Below, one piece after another: positions 45,099-53,094 of a stretch of DNA of 64,000 nucleotides. The notes under the pieces were generated by a model. That model searched no databases. It was given only the letters and a program-made list of their open reading frames with translations, and was not told the DNA's origin. The stretch spans positions 1,240,001-1,304,000 of the forward strand of contig NC_014165.1 in NCBI RefSeq assembly GCF_000092645.1, in the 5' to 3' direction. Made by a program: the position numbers and the translations under genes. The number at the start of each line of letters is the position of its first letter. Position 1 is the first letter of the stretch. Source of the stretch: Thermobispora bispora DSM 43833 (GTDB lineage: Bacteria > Actinomycetota > Actinomycetes > Streptosporangiales > Streptosporangiaceae).

Positions 45099-45330
45099 GG
45101 GCCTCAGCGCCACCGTCGCCACCCACCGCCCTCCCGGCCATCGGGTCGGCCGGTATGACCCTCAACGAGCGGTCGGTGCCAGCGGGCCTCAGCGCCACCG
45201 TCACCGGACGGTCGGCCTCCCGGCCATGGGCCGGTCGGTGTCACCCTCATCGGGCGGTCAGCGCCACGGCCTCCGGCCGGTGGGCGGCACCGCCACCGGC
45301 CGGTCACCGGCACCGTGAACGGGCGGTCAG
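45099..45330. repeat. Imperfect 69-86 bp repeats between rnz and the LigB-like gene
   Basis: GGGCCTCAGCGCCACCGTC occurs at 45099 and 45184; CTCCCGGCCAT at 45131 and 45217; GAGCGGTCGG, GGGCGGTCAG and GGGCGGTCAG at 45168, 45252 and 45321. Spacing is 85-86 bases, then 69. The last copy contains TCA (45327-45329), the stop codon of the leftward gene. Confidence 0.7.
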
Positions 45331-46034
45331 TCCCACCGCCATTGGGCCACGAAATAGCTCACCCCGTACGGCGCAGCCCGGTAGAGCAGCTCGCTCCGCC
45401 GCGGCGGAGCGCCCTCGGCCGCGCCGGCGAGCACCTGGAACGCGGCCCTGCCTCCCACCCAGAGCTCGGCCGTCCGTGCGGGATCGAGGCCGGCGAGCCG
45501 GTCGAGGTCCGCGGTGGCGAGCGCGTCCGCGACCATGTCGTCGTACGGCACGGCGTCGGGGTGGACGTACCCCGGCGATCGCTCGGTCAGCCGGGCCGAT
45601 CCGTCGCCCATGGTGAGCAGCGCGACCCGGTCGGCCATCCGCGCGATCCGCCGCCCCAGGGCCGCGCACTCCGGGCCGGGGGCGTCGCACGCCACCGCCT
45701 CGAACCGCAGCGGCGGCAGCGCGCGGCCGGTGGCCGCCCGCCACCGGTCGAGCAGCCAGCGGCCGATGGTGAGCGACAGCGGCAGGCACGGCGCGCCGGT
45801 GCCGGTGCGGACGTCCACTCCCCACGGCCTCAGGGTTCCGGCCGCGTCCCCGGGGTAGGCGGCGGTGCGCTCCGCTCCGCCGGTGACGACGAGCAGTTCG
45901 GGCCGGGCGTCGGCGAGCGCCGTGATCGCCGAGGCGCACGCCGCGCGGAGGTCGTCGAGCTCGGGCGCGGCCGCGCCGGCGAGCTCCGGGACGATCAGCG
46001 GGGGATGCGGGCAGACGGCTGCTGCGATGAGCAC
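45327..46034 (-). CDS. LigB/class III extradiol dioxygenase-like protein
   Basis: A 235-residue protein of the extradiol dioxygenase subunit B-like superfamily (MLIAAAVCPHPPLIVPELAG at the start with the metal-site His; ELLVVTGGAERT and LLTMGDGSARL later). The family is conserved next to miaA in actinobacteria and its substrate is unknown; there is no aromatic pathway gene beside it. It starts at a GTG with a -10 (TAGGGT) 6 bases upstream. GAGGAG between them could also serve as a ribosome binding site. Confidence 0.85.
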   Translation of the reverse strand: MLIAAAVCPHPPLIVPELAGAAAPELDDLRAACASAITALADARPELLVVTGGAERTAAYPGDAAGTLRPWGVDVRTGTGAPCLPLSLTIGRWLLDRWRAATGRALPPLRFEAVACDAPGPECAALGRRIARMADRVALLTMGDGSARLTERSPGYVHPDAVPYDDMVADALATADLDRLAGLDPARTAELWVGGRAAFQVLAGAAEGAPPRRSELLYRAAPYGVSYFVAQWRWD

Positions 46035-46040
46035 CTCCTC

Positions 46041-46046
46041 ACCCTA
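46041..46046 (-). promoter_or_regulatory. -10 element for the LigB-like gene
   Basis: TAGGGT on the minus strand, then GAGGAG and the GTG start. Fits leaderless transcription, though the purine-rich spacer could also be a ribosome binding site. Confidence 0.4.
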
Positions 46047-46350
46047 TCGCCCCGGTGATCTCCCGGCCGGGGAGGCCGCCGCGGGCGGGGGCGTGATCGA
46101 CCGCTCGGCACGGCCCGCGCCCTGGGGCCGGGGGAGGGGTCGTCCGGGCGCGCAGCGGGGCCCACCGGCGTAGCCCCCCGGGGATCCCATCGGGCGGGTG
46201 ATCGACGGCATGGCGCGCCTCGGCCGCATCGGCCCGGCCCACCAGAGCGGCCGGACCGGGGACCGCATGACGCCGAGCGGACGGCGACCCGGAGGCCTGA
46301 GAGGACGCCCGCCCACCGCCGGAGCGGACGCCGGACCTCTCCGGCGCTGC

Positions 46351-46356
46351 CACACT
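46351..46356 (+). promoter_or_regulatory. -10 element for leaderless miaA transcript
   Basis: CACACT is followed by GGACGT and the GTG at 46363. The spacing decides the miaA start in favour of this GTG rather than a frame open from 46198. Confidence 0.4.
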
Positions 46357-46362
46357 GGACGT

Positions 46363-47298
46363 GTGGGACGGCTACCTGTGATCGCCATCGTGGGCGCCAC
46401 CGCGGCGGGCAAGTCCGACCTCGCCGTGGAGCTGGCGCTCCGGCTCGGCGGTGAGGTGATCAACGCCGACTCCATGCAGCTCTACCGGGGCATGGACATC
46501 GGCACGGCGAAGCTGTCCCCGGCCGAGCGGCGGGGCGTGCCGCACCACCTCCTCGACATCTGGCCGGTGCGCAAGACCGCGACCGTCGCCGAGTACCAGC
46601 GGCTGGCCCGGCCGATCATCGAGGACCTGCTCGCCCGCGGCCGGGCGCCGATCCTGGTCGGCGGATCCGGGCTCTACGTCCGGGCCGTCCTCGACGATCT
46701 GGACTTCCCCGGCACCGATCCGGAGATCCGGGCCCGGCTGGAGCGGGAGCTCGCCGAGACCGGCCCGGCGCCGCTGTACGACCGGCTCAAGCGCCTCGAC
46801 CCCGTGGCCGCCGAGAAGATCCTGCCGAGCAACGGCCGGCGGATCGTCCGCGCCCTGGAGGTGATCGAGCTGACCGGGCGGCCGTTCTCGGCGAGCCTGC
46901 CGGAGTACCGGGCGGTCTACCCCAGCGTGCAGATCGGGCTCGCCGTGCCCCGGCCGGTGCTCGACGAGCGGATCGAGCGGCGGGTCGACCGGATGTGGCG
47001 GGCCGGCCTGGTCGACGAGGTCCGCGCCCTTCTCGCCGAAGGGCTCGCCGAGGGGAGGACGGCGAGCCGGGCGCTCGGGTACGCGCAGGTGCTGCGGTAC
47101 CTCTCCGGTGAGTGGAGCGAGGAGCAGGCCCGGGAGGAGACGATCCGGGCCACCCGCCGGTTCGCCCGGCGGCAGGAGTCCTGGTTCCGCCGCGACCCCC
47201 GGGTGATCTGGCTCCCCTTCGACGCGCCCGACCTTGCCGGCCGCGCGCTCGAGTGCGTGCGGGAGGCGGCCGCCGCGCCCGGCCCTACACTCGGGTGA
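46363..47298 (+). CDS. miaA: tRNA dimethylallyltransferase MiaA
   Basis: Transfers a dimethylallyl group to A37 of tRNAs reading UNN codons, giving the substrate of MiaB. The 311-residue protein has the P-loop GATAAGKS (about residues 9-16), DSMQLYRGMDIGTAK, the GGSGLYVRA segment and the C-terminal RRFARRQESWFR region typical of MiaA. Start chosen at the GTG at 46363, which gives the normal family length and lies 6 bases after a -10. dapF starts 2 bases after its stop. Confidence 0.95.
   Translation: MGRLPVIAIVGATAAGKSDLAVELALRLGGEVINADSMQLYRGMDIGTAKLSPAERRGVPHHLLDIWPVRKTATVAEYQRLARPIIEDLLARGRAPILVGGSGLYVRAVLDDLDFPGTDPEIRARLERELAETGPAPLYDRLKRLDPVAAEKILPSNGRRIVRALEVIELTGRPFSASLPEYRAVYPSVQIGLAVPRPVLDERIERRVDRMWRAGLVDEVRALLAEGLAEGRTASRALGYAQVLRYLSGEWSEEQAREETIRATRRFARRQESWFRRDPRVIWLPFDAPDLAGRALECVREAAAAPGPTLG
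47286..47291 (+). promoter_or_regulatory. -10 element for dapF inside the miaA 3' end
   Basis: TACACT overlaps the last miaA codons and ends 8 bases before the dapF ATG at 47300. It could give dapF its own leaderless message besides read-through from miaA. Confidence 0.4.
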
Positions 47299-47299
47299 C

Positions 47300-48112
47300 A
47301 TGCGGTTCGTGAAGGGCCACGGCACCGAGAACGACTTCGTCATCATCCCGGATCCCGAGGGCCGGCTGGAGCTCAGCCCGGAGACGGTCGCGGCGATCTG
47401 CGACCGGCGCACCGGGATCGGCGGTGACGGGGTCCTGCGCGTGGTCCCCACCGCACGCTGCCCCGAGGTGGCCGATCAGGCGGGCGAGGCCGAGTGGTTC
47501 ATGGACTACCGCAACGCCGACGGCAGCCTCGCGGAGATGTGCGGCAACGGCGTGCGGGTCTTCGCCCGCTACCTGGTCGACGCGGGGCTCGCCGCGCCCG
47601 GTGAGTTCGGGGTGGCCACCCGCGCGGGGGTCCGGCGGGTGCGCATCGCCGCCGAGGGCGACGTGACCGTCGACATGGGCCGGCCGCGCGTGCTCGGCGA
47701 GAGCCGTACCGCGGTGGACGGGCGCGAGTACCAGGGCCTCGGGGTGAGCATGGGCAACCCGCACCTGGCCTGCCTGATCGAGGACCCGGTGGCCGGGCTC
47801 GACCTCAGCCGGCCGCCGCGGTTCGACGCCGCGGTCTTCCCCGACGGGGTGAACGTCGAGCTGTTCAACCTGACCGGCGACCACCGGGTGACCATGCGGG
47901 TGTACGAGCGCGGCTCCGGGGAGACCCGGTCCTGCGGCACCGGGGCGGTCGCCACCGCGGTGGCCGCGGCCCGGGCGGTGGGGGAGGAGACCGGCACCTG
48001 GGCCGTCCGCGTCCCCGGCGGCGTGGTCACCGTGACGCTCGACGCCACCACGAGCTGGCTCACCGGTCCGGCCGTGCTCGTCGCCTCCGGTGAGATCCCC
48101 GCCGTGCTCTGA
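47300..48112 (+). CDS. dapF: Diaminopimelate epimerase
   Basis: Converts LL- to meso-diaminopimelate for lysine and peptidoglycan synthesis. The 270-residue protein has both catalytic cysteines, in EMCGNGVRVFARY (near residue 80) and RSCGTGAVATA (near 215), and the start MRFVKGHGTENDFV typical of the family. A frame open upstream to 47234 overlaps miaA and is not used. In Streptomyces relatives hflX follows; here about 12 kb of other genes intervene. Confidence 0.96.
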   Translation: MRFVKGHGTENDFVIIPDPEGRLELSPETVAAICDRRTGIGGDGVLRVVPTARCPEVADQAGEAEWFMDYRNADGSLAEMCGNGVRVFARYLVDAGLAAPGEFGVATRAGVRRVRIAAEGDVTVDMGRPRVLGESRTAVDGREYQGLGVSMGNPHLACLIEDPVAGLDLSRPPRFDAAVFPDGVNVELFNLTGDHRVTMRVYERGSGETRSCGTGAVATAVAAARAVGEETGTWAVRVPGGVVTVTLDATTSWLTGPAVLVASGEIPAVL

Positions 48113-48145
48113 ACACCATCCCCCGCCGCGCGCCGGACGGCGTTG

Positions 48146-48160
48146 CAGAATGATGTTCTG
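48146..48160. promoter_or_regulatory. Small inverted repeat upstream of the SCO6745-like gene
   Basis: CAGAATGATGTTCTG has perfect 5-bp arms around TGATG, 57 bases before the ATG at 48218. It may be an operator; no regulator is identified. Confidence 0.3.
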
Positions 48161-48217
48161 ATCATGGATCATCGCCCGGGCCAGTGGGGTGCCCAGGCCG
48201 AGCCCAGGAGGACGGAC

Positions 48218-48973
48218 ATGGACCCGCGCAGCGCGGTGGTGGCGACGAAGACCGCGATCCAGACCCTCGGGGGAGGCTTCATGATCTCCCGGGAGGCGAA
48301 GGCGCTCTGCGACCGCCACGGTCTCGACGGCAGGCAGATGTACTTCCGTGGCCGGTGCGGCGTGCTCGGCGAGGTCGACGCGGACGTCGTCCTCTCCGCC
48401 GTGGTGTTCTTCCCCGCGGAGCACGTGCGCGAGTCATGGGAGGGCGGGCGGAAGCTGCCGGCCGCCGAGGCCGCCGAGCTGTACGCGTCCGCCTGCCACG
48501 ACTGGGGGCGGCGCAAGCTCGCCGGCTTCTCCGGCGCCGGCCGCCTCGCCGAGCTCCTCGGCGCGATCGTGGACGCGGCCGACGTGCGCGGCGCGCCGCT
48601 GTTCGCCGGCTGGCGGGCGATGCCCCGGCCCGCGGACGACCCGGCCCGGGCCGCCCACCTGCTCCAGGTGGTGCGCGAGCTGCGCGGCGGCAAGCACGCG
48701 ATCGCGGTGCTCGCCAGCGGGCTCGAACCGCTGGACGCGATCATCATCGGCGCCGGCGACTTCGGCAAGTCGACCGGTGCCGACGTCGCGCGCTTCCTCA
48801 ACTGGCCCGAGCCGTACCCCGAGCCCACGCCGGAGAAGGTCGAGCGGCGGGCGAAGGCCGAGGAGCTGACCGACGACCTCGTCGCCCAGGCGTATGAAAC
48901 GCTCACCCCGGCGGAGCTCGACGAGCTGGCGGGGCTGCTCGACGAGGCCATGCGCACCGCCTCCGCCCGGTGA
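48218..48973 (+). CDS. SCO6745-family-like helical protein
   Basis: A 251-residue, mostly helical soluble protein. The pattern REAKALCDRHGLDGRQMYFR, GVLGEVDADVVLSAVVFFPA and ESWEGGRKLPAAEA resembles the actinobacterial SCO6745-like family (predicted HTH-related fold, function unknown). The ATG at 48218 is chosen for AGGAGG 9 bases upstream; a frame to 48143 is less likely. It is the first gene after dapF that is not part of the usual core order. Confidence 0.7.
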   Translation: MDPRSAVVATKTAIQTLGGGFMISREAKALCDRHGLDGRQMYFRGRCGVLGEVDADVVLSAVVFFPAEHVRESWEGGRKLPAAEAAELYASACHDWGRRKLAGFSGAGRLAELLGAIVDAADVRGAPLFAGWRAMPRPADDPARAAHLLQVVRELRGGKHAIAVLASGLEPLDAIIIGAGDFGKSTGADVARFLNWPEPYPEPTPEKVERRAKAEELTDDLVAQAYETLTPAELDELAGLLDEAMRTASAR

Positions 48974-49065
48974 CGTGAGCCGGCCGGGCCGGTGAGCCGC
49001 GGGGCCGCGCGACGGGCCTGGTCATCCTCGTGACCGGCCCTCGGCGGCCGCGGCCCGGCCCGGTC

Positions 49066-49130
49066 CCGTACGGCACGGCCGCGCCGGCATTGCCGTACGG
49101 CGGTGACCCATGCCGTACGGCCGTGACCGC
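49066..49130 (+). repeat. CCGTACGG-containing short repeat
   Basis: CCGTACGG occurs at 49066, 49093 and 49113; the last two lie in 20-bp units TGCCGTACGGCGGTGACCCA and TGCCGTACGGCCGTGACCGC. Spacer between two genes on the same strand. Confidence 0.5.
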
Positions 49131-49183
49131 GACAGGCCACGGCGCGGCACCGGCCGCTGTTTGGGTCATGCTCCCCGACCTGG

Positions 49184-49189
49184 CAGACT
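49184..49189 (+). promoter_or_regulatory. -10 element for the large repeat-rich protein gene
   Basis: CAGACT ends 8 bases before the ATG at 49198 with no Shine-Dalgarno. It supports this start over an upstream frame open to 49030. Confidence 0.3.
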
Positions 49190-49197
49190 GGCTGCCC

Positions 49198-51483
49198 ATG
49201 GACGTGGACATCTGGGCCTGGGTCGGTGGCGCCCAGCGTGAACTGCACGAATCCGGAAACACGCAGCTCGCCGTCGTTCTGGCCGACGTACCCGCGCAGG
49301 CGCTGGAGGGCCGCTACGCTCAGCTCGACGTCGTCGCCCCCGCGATCGCGGAGCAGGCAAAGACCCTCGGCAAGCCGTGGCTGGAGCTCTTCGCGCGCTA
49401 CTGGCATCTGATCGGCCGGGTGGGGGACCGGGCCAACGGCGCGATCGCGCTGGGCGACGCCCGCGCCCTCGCCGAGTTCGCCCGGCGGGACGACGTCCGT
49501 GACTGCCCGTCGGCGCCGGCCGCCGCCGAGGTCCTGGCGATGGCGATGGCGAACACCGACGGTCCAGGGTTCGCCACCGAGCGGCTGGCGCTGCTCAACT
49601 CGGCCCTCGAGGGGGTGGGGCCGGAGTCGCCGGCCTACTCAGGCCTGGCCACGCAATACGTCGCCGCGCTCCTCGACGACGGGAAGCCGGGCGAGGCGGT
49701 CGTCTACGCCGAGTCGGCGCTCGGGCGGCTCCGCGACGCCGGGCGGCAGCCGAGCTGGGAGCTGGCCGCGGCCCACGCCCGCGCGCTGCTCGCCGACGGC
49801 CGCGCCGATCAGGCGCTCTCCGTCCTCGAGTCGGCGACCGGTTTCAAGCCGGACGACCCGGTCGCGAAGGACCGCCGGGAGGCCCTGCTCAAGACCCAGA
49901 TCCTGATCGCCGCCGACCGGATCCCCGAGGCGTACGACGCGCTCCCCGACCTCGACGTGGTGGGCGAGCACCCGCGCGAGTGGGTGGACTGGGCCCACGC
50001 GGTCGTGCGGCTCGTCGAGCGCGGCGCCATCGCCAACACCTGGCAGCTCGGCCGGGTGCTGCGCCAGTGGATGCTGTACTTCGAGCAGACCGGCGGCCAC
50101 CGCGCACGGTTCGAGCTGGCGCTGATCGCCGGCCACCTTGCCATCGGCCGGCAGATCGCCTGGCAGGCCCGGCTGCTCGCCGACTACGCCGAGGCGGCGA
50201 TCCCCGAGCTCACCGCCCGCGACGGCCTGGAGAAGCGGGTGGCCGAGCTGCGCGCCGCCGCCGAGCAGGTCACCGAACCCGCGCCCCCGGGCCCGCGCGA
50301 CGAGCTGGTCCAGTACTTCGACGCCGCCGACCGGGGCCAGAACGCCGACCCCGAGCGCTGGGGCGCCTGGCTCTGGCCGCTCTCCGGGACCGACCTCCCC
50401 GCCACCCGCCGGCACACCAGCGCGCTGGGCTTCCTCGGCTACCCGGCCACGGCCGCGGACCTGTACTGGAAGCCGGTGGTGGAGGACGGCGACCCGGCCG
50501 CGGCCGACGAGGAGGACGTCGCCAACCTCACCGGGCTGCTGATCCAGGCCGGTCAGGACGATCGGGTCGAGCGGCTCGCCGGCCTGCTCCCCGAACGGCT
50601 CGCCTACCTGACCCGTGCCCGCCTGTACCGGGCGCGCGAGCGCTGGGCGGACGCGGCGGCCGCCGCGGAGCGCGCCGTCTCCGCCGGGGACGCCGTGGAG
50701 GGCCGCCGCCTGTGGTCCGCGGCGGTGCAGCAGCTCGGCGGCAACGCCAAGGCCGCCGAGATCCTCCGGCCGCTCCTCGACTCCCCGCAGGCCACCGAGG
50801 ACGACCTCTGGCGGATCGTCGTGCTCTGCACCATGGCCGAGGACTGGGCGTCCGTCCGGGCCGCCGGGACGAAGCTCGGCATGCAGTTCAAGACGCAGGA
50901 AGGCCCGATCGACGAGGAGTGGCACCTGATCCGGGCCGTGCTCCCCACCCCGGACGGCGGCCGGCAGGAGGTGCTCGCCCTGCGGACCGGGCCGGCCACC
51001 GCCCGGCTGCTCATCCCGCAGCCCAAGGGCATGGAGTACAACGCGGGGGACGTGATCGTCTTCGACCCGCGGCCGCTGGAGCCGATCCCGGAGAGCGAGG
51101 AGGAGCGGGAGGGGTTCCTCCCGCCGTTCGCCGGGATCACGATGCTGCGCCCAGGCGGCTACACGAGCTGGTTCTTCGACGGCGCCAGGCCCACCGAGGA
51201 GGAGTGGGCCGAGTTCAACCAGGTCCTCGCCGAGCGCGGCTGGCCGATGTGGGTCTACAGCGACGAGAGCTACACGGTCCGCAACCCGGCGACCGGGGAG
51301 CGGATCCCCGGGGTGTTCGGGTGGGTGGCGATCCCGCCGAACGTCACCCCGGCGCAGCTCGACGCCGTGCTCGACGACGTGACCGAGCAGTGGGCGCACC
51401 CGCTCGCCTGGCTCGACCTCGCCCGGGAGGTCGGCATCGAGGTCGAGCGGCACGAGAACATCGTCAAGGAGTACGGCCTCTGA
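49198..51483 (+). CDS. Large unknown protein with TPR-like helical repeats
   Basis: A 761-residue cytoplasmic protein without signal or membrane helix. Residues about 60-560 are helix-rich with degenerate tetratricopeptide-like pairs (for example LLDDGKPGEAVVYAESALGR, RALLADGRADQALSVLESAT, ARERWADAAAAAERAVSAGD). The C-terminal 200 residues form a separate module with many aromatic residues: RPGGYTSWFFDGARPTEEEW, GWPMWVYSDESYTVRNPATG, VFGWVAIPPNVTPAQLDAVL. I do not recognise the family; scaffolding or regulation is only a guess from the repeats. An inverted, decayed copy of about 160 bp of this gene lies at 60036-60196. Confidence 0.8.
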   Translation: MDVDIWAWVGGAQRELHESGNTQLAVVLADVPAQALEGRYAQLDVVAPAIAEQAKTLGKPWLELFARYWHLIGRVGDRANGAIALGDARALAEFARRDDVRDCPSAPAAAEVLAMAMANTDGPGFATERLALLNSALEGVGPESPAYSGLATQYVAALLDDGKPGEAVVYAESALGRLRDAGRQPSWELAAAHARALLADGRADQALSVLESATGFKPDDPVAKDRREALLKTQILIAADRIPEAYDALPDLDVVGEHPREWVDWAHAVVRLVERGAIANTWQLGRVLRQWMLYFEQTGGHRARFELALIAGHLAIGRQIAWQARLLADYAEAAIPELTARDGLEKRVAELRAAAEQVTEPAPPGPRDELVQYFDAADRGQNADPERWGAWLWPLSGTDLPATRRHTSALGFLGYPATAADLYWKPVVEDGDPAAADEEDVANLTGLLIQAGQDDRVERLAGLLPERLAYLTRARLYRARERWADAAAAAERAVSAGDAVEGRRLWSAAVQQLGGNAKAAEILRPLLDSPQATEDDLWRIVVLCTMAEDWASVRAAGTKLGMQFKTQEGPIDEEWHLIRAVLPTPDGGRQEVLALRTGPATARLLIPQPKGMEYNAGDVIVFDPRPLEPIPESEEEREGFLPPFAGITMLRPGGYTSWFFDGARPTEEEWAEFNQVLAERGWPMWVYSDESYTVRNPATGERIPGVFGWVAIPPNVTPAQLDAVLDDVTEQWAHPLAWLDLAREVGIEVERHENIVKEYGL

Positions 51484-51904
51484 GGCTCGCGTCGCGGCGC
51501 ACGGCCTCGCGGGTTCGCCCGGAGCGCGGCCTCCCGGGCCAGCCGCGCGGTGATCACCGTGCCGTGACCCGGCCCCCGGTGCCGCCGCCCGGGCCGCGCC
51601 GCGGCCTGCTCCTCCGCCGTGGCGCGCCCGTGGCACGGCCGGGCACGGGAATGCAGGGTCCCGGCGTGGGCGGGACGCGGAACCCCGCGCCGCCCCCACG
51701 GGGCGGCGGTGCCCGCGAGTCCCGGTGCCCGGATGAACCCGGATGAGCCGGGCGCTCCATCGCGAGCGGCGCCCGGCCGCGCTCCGGTATGGAATACTCT
51801 GCCGATGTCCGCCGGCGTCACCGCCCGGCCGTGGCCGTGCCGTCCGCGCCGGCCGTTTCCTGTCATGAGATCGCGCAGGCCGTGCGACATCAGGCTGGGG
51901 TCAG
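51484..51904. other. Intergenic region upstream of the OpuAC-type gene
   Basis: About 421 bases, G/C-rich. A possible -10 (TACTCT, 51795-51800) lies about 105 bases before the binding-protein start. No gene, terminator or clear repeat was recognised in the rest. Confidence 0.5.
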
Positions 51905-52858
51905 ATGAAGAGGGTCCGTCTCTTAGCCGCAGTGCTCGCGTCCGCGCTGCTCCTGACCGCCTGCAGCGGGGATGGCGAACCGGAGGGCGCCGGCACGCCG
52001 TCACCGGAGGGCGCCCGGACCGTGCGGATCGCCCTCCACCCCTGGATCGGCTATGAGGCCAGCGCCGCGGTGGTCGCCTACCTGCTCAAGCGCGAGCTCG
52101 GCTACAAGGTCGAGTACGTGCGGGGGACGGAGGCCGAGTCCTGGAAGGGCTTCGAGGACGGCACCGTCGATGTGATCATCGAGAACTGGGGCCACCAGGA
52201 CCTGAAGCGGGAGTACATCGACCAGAAGAAGGTGGCGGTCAGCGCCGGGCCGACCGGCAACCGCGGGGTGATCGGCTGGTACGTGCCCGAGTGGATGGCG
52301 CAGCGGTACCCCGAGCTCACCACCTACCAGGGGCTGATCGAGCACTACCGGCTGTTCCGGACCGAGAAGAGCGGGAACCTGGGGCAGCTCCTCGCCGGGG
52401 ATCCCTCGTTCGTGAGCCACGACGAGGCGCTGATCAGGAACCTCAAGCTGCCGTTCAAGGTCGTCTACACCAAGGGCGAGGGCGAGCTGATCGAGGCGGC
52501 CCGGAAGGCGACCCAGAACCGGAGCCCGCTCCTCATGTACTTCTACGAGCCGCAGTGGCTCTTCAAGCAGCTCAAGCTCGTCAAGGTCAACCTCCCGCCG
52601 TACGCCCTGGGCTGTGACAAGGATCCGGAGCGGGTGGCCTGCGACTACCCGCCGTACCTGCTGGACAAGATCGTCAGCGCGCGGTTCGCGGAGAACGGCG
52701 GCAAGGCCTACGAGCTCATCAAGAACTTCACCTGGACCAACGAGGACCAGAGCGCGGTCGCGTACGACATGGCGGTGAACAACATGTCCGCCGACGACGC
52801 GGCGCGGAAGTGGATCGAGGCGAACAAGGTCGTCTGGCAGTCCTGGCTCCCGTCCTGA
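51905..52858 (+). CDS. Orphan OpuAC-type substrate-binding lipoprotein
   Basis: A 317-residue binding protein of the glycine betaine/choline (OpuAC/ProX) type with signal peptide and lipobox LTAC (cysteine near residue 20). VRIALHPWIGYEASAAVVAY, GTVDVIIENWGHQDLKREYI and the C-terminal NNMSADDAARKWIEANKVVW are family features. No permease or ATPase gene lies beside it, so it either serves a transporter encoded elsewhere or acts as a sensor. The aromatic residues needed for quaternary-amine binding seem plentiful, but the exact box cannot be assigned by eye. Confidence 0.88.
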   Translation: MKRVRLLAAVLASALLLTACSGDGEPEGAGTPSPEGARTVRIALHPWIGYEASAAVVAYLLKRELGYKVEYVRGTEAESWKGFEDGTVDVIIENWGHQDLKREYIDQKKVAVSAGPTGNRGVIGWYVPEWMAQRYPELTTYQGLIEHYRLFRTEKSGNLGQLLAGDPSFVSHDEALIRNLKLPFKVVYTKGEGELIEAARKATQNRSPLLMYFYEPQWLFKQLKLVKVNLPPYALGCDKDPERVACDYPPYLLDKIVSARFAENGGKAYELIKNFTWTNEDQSAVAYDMAVNNMSADDAARKWIEANKVVWQSWLPS

Positions 52859-53052
52859 GCGGTGGGCCCGTGGAACCGGCCCGGCCGGAGCCTCGCCGGA
52901 GGCCATGAGCGCGTTGCGCTGCCCGCTGTGCCCGCGTACCCGCTGTGCCCGCCCACCCGGCGTCCCGGGCTTCCGGCCCGGTGATCTCGACGCGCCCGGG
53001 CGGGGCCACACCCTGACGACCGGGGTGATTTCTCCCGCTTATTTGCCTTTGC

Positions 53053-53058
53053 TATAGA
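53053..53058 (+). promoter_or_regulatory. -10 element for the HNH lipoprotein gene
   Basis: TATAGA (within GCTATAGATA) is a good -10 hexamer, 36 bases before the TTG start. A perfect inverted repeat begins 2 bases after it. Confidence 0.5.
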
Positions 53059-53060
53059 TA

Positions 53061-53087
53061 CCTAGGTCAAGATCACCAAGACCTAGG
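53061..53087. promoter_or_regulatory. Inverted repeat at the start site of the HNH lipoprotein gene
   Basis: CCTAGGTC (53061-53068) and GACCTAGG (53080-53087) form perfect 8-bp arms with an 11-base spacer. It covers the expected transcription start and lies just before the ribosome binding site, so it could be a repressor operator or, in RNA, a hairpin masking translation. Confidence 0.65.
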
Positions 53088-53094
53088 GGGGCCA

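Larger units (their letters stand above)
46035..46362. other. Intergenic region between divergent LigB-like and miaA genes
   Basis: About 328 bases with a -10 element at each edge: TAGGGT on the minus strand (46041-46046) and CACACT on the plus strand (46351-46356), each 6 bases from its start codon. The middle is G/C-rich spacer with no gene recognised; a longer miaA frame through it is rejected. Confidence 0.6.
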
